This document shows, one piece after another, positions 7,555 through 10,443 of a stretch of DNA of 10,443 nt. Each line of letters begins with the position of its first letter. The first letter of the stretch is position 1. The position numbers and the translations under genes are program-made. The stretch is from Verrucomicrobia bacterium UBA1731 (GTDB lineage: Bacteria; Verrucomicrobiota; Kiritimatiellia; RFP12; UBA1067), in the NCBI GenBank assembly GCA_002317575.1, contig DCIH01000131.1, positions 1 through 10,443 of the forward strand, written 5' to 3'. The notes beneath the pieces were generated by a model. It was not told the origin of the DNA and did not search any database. It worked only from the letters and a program-made list of their open reading frames with translations.

Positions 7555-8478
7555 TCAGAGCGGAAGCTTCGCGTATTCGGCGTGCAGCGTCTTGAGTGCC
7601 TTCTTCACGGACGCGAGCTCCTTGCCCGCGAACGGCGCGAACGGCGACGTGAGCACGTTCTGCACGAGGCCCATTTCCGCGAGCGCCGCCTTGACGCCCT
7701 TGAGGAATCCGATCTGTCCCGCGCCAAGACCGTATAGCAGATATGAGCTCATCGTGGTGAAGCGCTGCAGCTTGGCGACCTTCGCGACGTCGCCGGCCTT
7801 CGCGGCCAAATACAGCGCCTTGAACGCGGCGGGCCACAGGTTCGCGCCCGTGCACACGCCGCCGTGCGCGCCGAGCATCACCGCCTCGCCCATCGCCTCG
7901 TCCGGACCCATGAAAAGCGAGAACTTCTCCGCGAACGGTTCGAGCGCCAAACGAAACTTGTTGAAGAGCGCGATCACGGAGGACGAATCCTTCATCGCGA
8001 CGATGTTCGGATGCGCCGCGAGCTTCACGATCGTGGCGGGCTCGATCACGGTGTCCGTGTGGGCCGGCATGTCATACACCACCACGGGAAGCGGCGAACG
8101 GTCCGCCAGTTCCGCGAACCACGCCACGCACTCCGCCTGCGTGAGCTTGAAATAATACGGCGGCGCCGCGACAACGGCCGCCGCGCCGTGCCGCTTGCAC
8201 GCCTTGGCGAACGCGAGCGCATCTTCGAGGTCCGTCTCGGTGACGCCCACCAGCACAGGTACGCGGCCCTTGACGAGCCTGCACGTCTCCTTCACGAGCG
8301 CCTCGCGGATCGCGTAGGACAGGTGCGGACCTTCGCCCGTGGTACCCAGGAGGAAGATGCCGTCCACCCCACCCTTGAGCAGGTGATTCACCATGTTCTT
8401 GACGCCCGGCTTGTCGAGGCGGCGATCCGCGTCCAGCGGCGTCACCATCGGCGGAATGAGTCCCGAAAATTTTTGCAT
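7555..8478 (-). CDS. Dihydrodipicolinate synthase / N-acetylneuraminate lyase family aldolase
   Basis: This 307-residue cytosolic class I aldolase has the length and TIM-barrel motifs of the DapA/NanA superfamily. It opens with the typical N-terminal strand GLIPPMVTPLD (6-16) and shows GTTGE (45-49) for binding the 2-keto acid carboxylate, a catalytic Tyr135 in YDMP, and the Schiff-base Lys163 in AMKDSS. True lysine-pathway DapA normally has an Arg-Thr pair after the YNxP motif, with the Arg binding the dicarboxylic product; here the segment reads YDMPAHTD, with His instead, so lysine synthesis is unlikely. Other family members split 2-keto-3-deoxy sugar acids or sialic acid. Its position directly upstream of a heparinase-type lyase favours a role on a keto-acid released from uronate or a similar sugar; that is inference. 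It could instead be an N-acetylneuraminate lyase. The start at 8478 follows the ribosome binding site and family length. Confidence 0.9.
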   Translation of the reverse strand: MQKFSGLIPPMVTPLDADRRLDKPGVKNMVNHLLKGGVDGIFLLGTTGEGPHLSYAIREALVKETCRLVKGRVPVLVGVTETDLEDALAFAKACKRHGAAAVVAAPPYYFKLTQAECVAWFAELADRSPLPVVVYDMPAHTDTVIEPATIVKLAAHPNIVAMKDSSSVIALFNKFRLALEPFAEKFSLFMGPDEAMGEAVMLGAHGGVCTGANLWPAAFKALYLAAKAGDVAKVAKLQRFTTMSSYLLYGLGAGQIGFLKGVKAALAEMGLVQNVLTSPFAPFAGKELASVKKALKTLHAEYAKLPL

Positions 8479-8490
8479 GTCCTTTGCTCC
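8479..8490 (-). promoter_or_regulatory. Ribosome binding site deciding the aldolase start
   Basis: The minus strand reads GGAGCAAAGGAC directly before ATG at 8478. GGAG lies 8 nt from the start; a second purine run (AAAGGA) lies 1 nt from it, which is too close to be the functional one. In-frame ATGs at 8529 and 8499 lack such a site and would add residues not found in the family, so 8478 is preferred. Confidence 0.6.
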
Positions 8491-8543
8491 GCGTTCCATG
8501 AAAGAAAGTAGTTGCGCATCATACGCCATTCAGGTCCCAAACA

Positions 8544-8825
8544 TCATTTCGCCGCCGGCGCCCCTTGCGTACGCGAAGGATCGAGCAGCGTGAAGCGCGT
8601 GAGCGTTTTGCCGTCGCGCACCGTGGTGCCGAAGAACATCTTCGCGGGACGCACCCACAATCCGCCATCGCCGTACAGCGCCTCGTACACCACCATCGGC
8701 TCGCGCGTCTCGGTGTACGTGGCGATGCCGCGCAGACGGTAGTGGCCGCCCTTGAAATGGACGAATTCCCGCCCGATCAGTTCTTCCGCGTTCTCGGGCA
8801 CGACCCCGTCGACGTCGATCGCCAT
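8544..8825 (-). CDS. DUF1653 domain-containing small protein
   Basis: This 93-residue cytosolic protein has no signal peptide. Residues 19-81 fit the DUF1653 pattern: a phenylalanine/histidine-lysine-glycine start (FVHFKGGHYR, 21-30), then a Thr-Glu-Thr segment (YTETREPMVVYEALYG, 37-52) and LWVRPAKMFFG (56-66), ending in RFTLL. DUF1653 proteins are short, widespread and of no proven function that I know. The start at 8825 was chosen because a GAGGTGG ribosome binding site precedes it and because residues upstream in the same frame are arginine-rich shadow sequence of the neighbour gene. It lies 8 nt after the upstream stop and 65 nt before the aldolase start, so it is probably co-transcribed with the glycan genes. 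The last dozen residues are a Pro/Ala-rich tail outside the domain. The domain call is firm; its role in this locus is unknown. Confidence 0.85.
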   Translation of the reverse strand: MAIDVDGVVPENAEELIGREFVHFKGGHYRLRGIATYTETREPMVVYEALYGDGGLWVRPAKMFFGTTVRDGKTLTRFTLLDPSRTQGAPAAK

Positions 8826-8828
8826 GGC

Positions 8829-8835
8829 CCACCTC
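8829..8835 (-). promoter_or_regulatory. Ribosome binding site for the DUF1653 gene
   Basis: On the minus strand GAGGTGG lies just before ATG at 8825, with its GAGG core 6 nt away. It overlaps the TGA stop of the upstream ADP-ribosylglycohydrolase-SGNH gene (8836-8834), which suggests translational coupling. It fixes the start of the small gene and argues against the longer open frame that extends upstream to 9029. Confidence 0.6.
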
Positions 8836-10443
8836 ACTCCGCCGCGCACGCGGCGCGCAAAAGGTCCTCGGGCTTCTTGCCGGCCTTCTTGGCGCGCTCC
8901 AGGAGCCGCGCGCGTTCGGCGTCGGAAAGCTCGATCGTCATGCGGTGCGCGCCCGGCATCTCGCGCCAGGCGTCCCAGATGCGCTTGGCGTCCTTCTCCT
9001 GCACGCCCAGCGCCTTCAGAACGCCCCACGCCATCATGCGGTTGCCCTCGAAGTTCATGTGCACGCCATCCACCGTGGCGAGCTTGCCGTCGTTCTTGCG
9101 GCCCTCTTCGCGCGCCGTGTTGCGCAGCCCGACGAGGTGGTAACGCATCAGCGCATTGAGGTCCGCCAGCGGCAACTCGCGGCGGTCCGCCTCATCGCGC
9201 AGCCAGGCGACGTACGCGTCGAGCTTCTTGTTGTTGCCGTTGTTCTCGTCCTCGCCGATCAGCGTGGGCGTGAGCACGATCACCGTGACGTTGGACGCGG
9301 CCGCCTTGTCGAAGATCGCGGACATGTTGCGCTTGAAGTCCTCGAGCGGCACGCCGTTCGCCCCGTGCCACACGTCGTTCACGCCGCACGATACGGTCAT
9401 GAAGCGCGGCTTCTTCGCGAGACAGTCGCGGTCCACGCGCTGGAGCATGTTGTTCGACTTGTGCCCGCTGATGCCGGCGGGAATCTTCACCGCCTTGATG
9501 CCGACGAGTTCCAGACCCTTCATCACCATGTTCACGTAGCCCGCCGGGTTGTTGCCGAACTGCGTGATCGAGTCGCCCAGGAACGCGATCTTGTCGCCGT
9601 CCTTCACCACGGGACCGTTCGGCGCCCAGAACTTCGGACACGACGGCGTCCCCTGCCCGTCGCACGGCGCATAGCGCACCTGCTTCATCTCCGATTCCGT
9701 CAACCGCGCGTCGCCGCCGGGGCCGGGCTTCGCGGAGGAAAGCGCCGGGCCGGGAACCGCGGGCTTCTCGGGGATGAGGAAGTACTCGCCTTTCTCGTCC
9801 GTCCCGATTTTGCCGCCTTCGCGCACCACGATGTCGCGCGTGAGCTTTTCGCACGCGGCGAGAAGCTTGTCCCAGGTGTAGGACGTGTATTCCCATGTCG
9901 CCGTCTTGTCCAGCTTGGAAACGTACTTCGCGTCGAAGCCCTTGAATCCGAGCTGCACGCCGAGGACGCCGAGCGCGCTCGACGGATTGCAGTCGGAGTC
10001 GTAGCCGCCGCGCGTCGACACGTCCATCGTCTTGTGCACGTCGCCGTCGCCCCACAGATAGCCGAGCAGCACCATCGCGCCGTTGATCTTCACATCGATC
10101 GCGAAGAACGAGACCTTGCCGATGCGCGGGCTCTTTTCCGTGCCGTACTTCTCCACGGCCTTCTTCCACGCGGCCTGCCAGTCCTTGGCATCCTCCTTGT
10201 ACCACGCGAGCATGTCGCGCACCATTTCGGCGTAGCCCGATTCGGCGGGGATGCACGTCAAGCCCGCCTCGACGACTTTGACGCGATCCTTTTCGAAGTA
10301 CGCGGCCGCGTACATGCCGCCCATGAAATCGCCGGCGTAGACGCCGTCGCCGTAATTCATGATGCGGCCGAAGGTCTGCCCGAACTTGAGCACGCGCGCG
10401 GGCATGCCGGGCGAGAGAATGCCGGAGAAGTCCGCCTCGATCT
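8834..10443 (-). CDS. ADP-ribosylglycohydrolase-like / SGNH hydrolase fusion, 5' end outside window
   Basis: The frame is open to the window edge, so the true start lies beyond 10443; the internal Met at 10405 is not a credible start because family sequence continues upstream of it (ADFSGILSPG). Counting from that Met, residues 1-210 resemble the C-terminal part of ADP-ribosylglycohydrolases: YGDGVYAGDF near 18-27 and GGYDSDCNPSSALG near 133-146, which matches the metal-binding Asp motif of the family. A Pro/Gly/Ala-rich linker (about 213-268) follows. Residues 270-480 form an SGNH/GDSL esterase with block I GDSIT (Ser279), block II Gly in AGISG, block III GVND (Asn343) and block V DGVH (Asp446, His449). 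Such esterases often deacetylate glycans. Residues 489-523 are an extra helical tail. The substrate of the glycohydrolase half is unknown: it could cut ADP-ribose or another N- or O-glycoside. It heads the visible operon, with its stop 8 nt before the next start. Family calls are strong, function is inferred. Confidence 0.85.
   Translation of the reverse strand, partial: IEADFSGILSPGMPARVLKFGQTFGRIMNYGDGVYAGDFMGGMYAAAYFEKDRVKVVEAGLTCIPAESGYAEMVRDMLAWYKEDAKDWQAAWKKAVEKYGTEKSPRIGKVSFFAIDVKINGAMVLLGYLWGDGDVHKTMDVSTRGGYDSDCNPSSALGVLGVQLGFKGFDAKYVSKLDKTATWEYTSYTWDKLLAACEKLTRDIVVREGGKIGTDEKGEYFLIPEKPAVPGPALSSAKPGPGGDARLTESEMKQVRYAPCDGQGTPSCPKFWAPNGPVVKDGDKIAFLGDSITQFGNNPAGYVNMVMKGLELVGIKAVKIPAGISGHKSNNMLQRVDRDCLAKKPRFMTVSCGVNDVWHGANGVPLEDFKRNMSAIFDKAAASNVTVIVLTPTLIGEDENNGNNKKLDAYVAWLRDEADRRELPLADLNALMRYHLVGLRNTAREEGRKNDGKLATVDGVHMNFEGNRMMAWGVLKALGVQEKDAKRIWDAWREMPGAHRMTIELSDAERARLLERAKKAGKKPEDLLRAACAAE

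Noticed and set aside
7555..8478. Lysine-pathway dapA
   Set aside because: The Arg expected after the YNxP motif is replaced by His and the neighbours are glycan genes, so no symbol was given.
8518..8523. TATGAT, a -10-like box before the aldolase gene
   Set aside because: No -35-like hexamer lies at 16-18 nt upstream on the minus strand, so read-through from the operon is simpler.
1..10443. CRISPR arrays, tRNA or rRNA genes, transposases, attachment sites
   Set aside because: I saw no regularly spaced repeat series, tRNA-like arms or transposase motifs on either strand.

Overview
The window is GC-rich and every gene I can support lies on the minus strand, so transcription runs from right to left. 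Two multi-enzyme fusions, two right-handed beta-helix modules, a heparinase II/III-type lyase and an ADP-ribosylglycohydrolase-SGNH fusion suggest a PVC-group bacterium, most likely Kiritimatiellota, Lentisphaerota or Verrucomicrobiota, with a glycan-degrading lifestyle. That placement is inferred from domain style only; no marker gene is present.

Layout in transcription order: (1) 10443-8834, an ADP-ribosylglycohydrolase-like domain fused to an SGNH esterase, with its 5' end outside the window; (2) 8825-8544, a 93-residue DUF1653 protein; (3) 8478-7555, a DHDPS/N-acetylneuraminate-lyase family aldolase; (4) 7538-5820, a secreted heparinase II/III-like polysaccharide lyase; (5) 5818-4655, a secreted beta-helix protein; (6) 4601-249, a secreted 1450-residue protein that reads as SGNH esterase, glycerophosphodiester phosphodiesterase (GDPD), pectate-lyase/GH28-like beta-helix and GH50/agarase-like TIM barrel. 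Spacers of 8, 65, 16 and 1 nt between the first five genes suggest one operon. The sixth follows a 53-nt gap that holds a near-consensus promoter placed so that the transcript would be leaderless. The last 248 bases (1-248) hold no gene I can support, but they carry one copy of a 25-bp palindromic repeat; its second copy lies in frame inside gene 6, at the joint between the beta-helix and the TIM barrel.

Working model (inference): an acidic, substituted glycan is trimmed of esters (SGNH domains) and perhaps of glycerophosphate-like groups (GDPD). Its backbone is cut by the heparinase-like lyase, the beta-helix enzymes and the GH50-like domain, and a 2-keto-sugar acid derived from the uronate is split by the DHDPS-family aldolase. 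No SusC/SusD pair, sulfatase, transporter or regulator is visible, so the substrate stays unknown.
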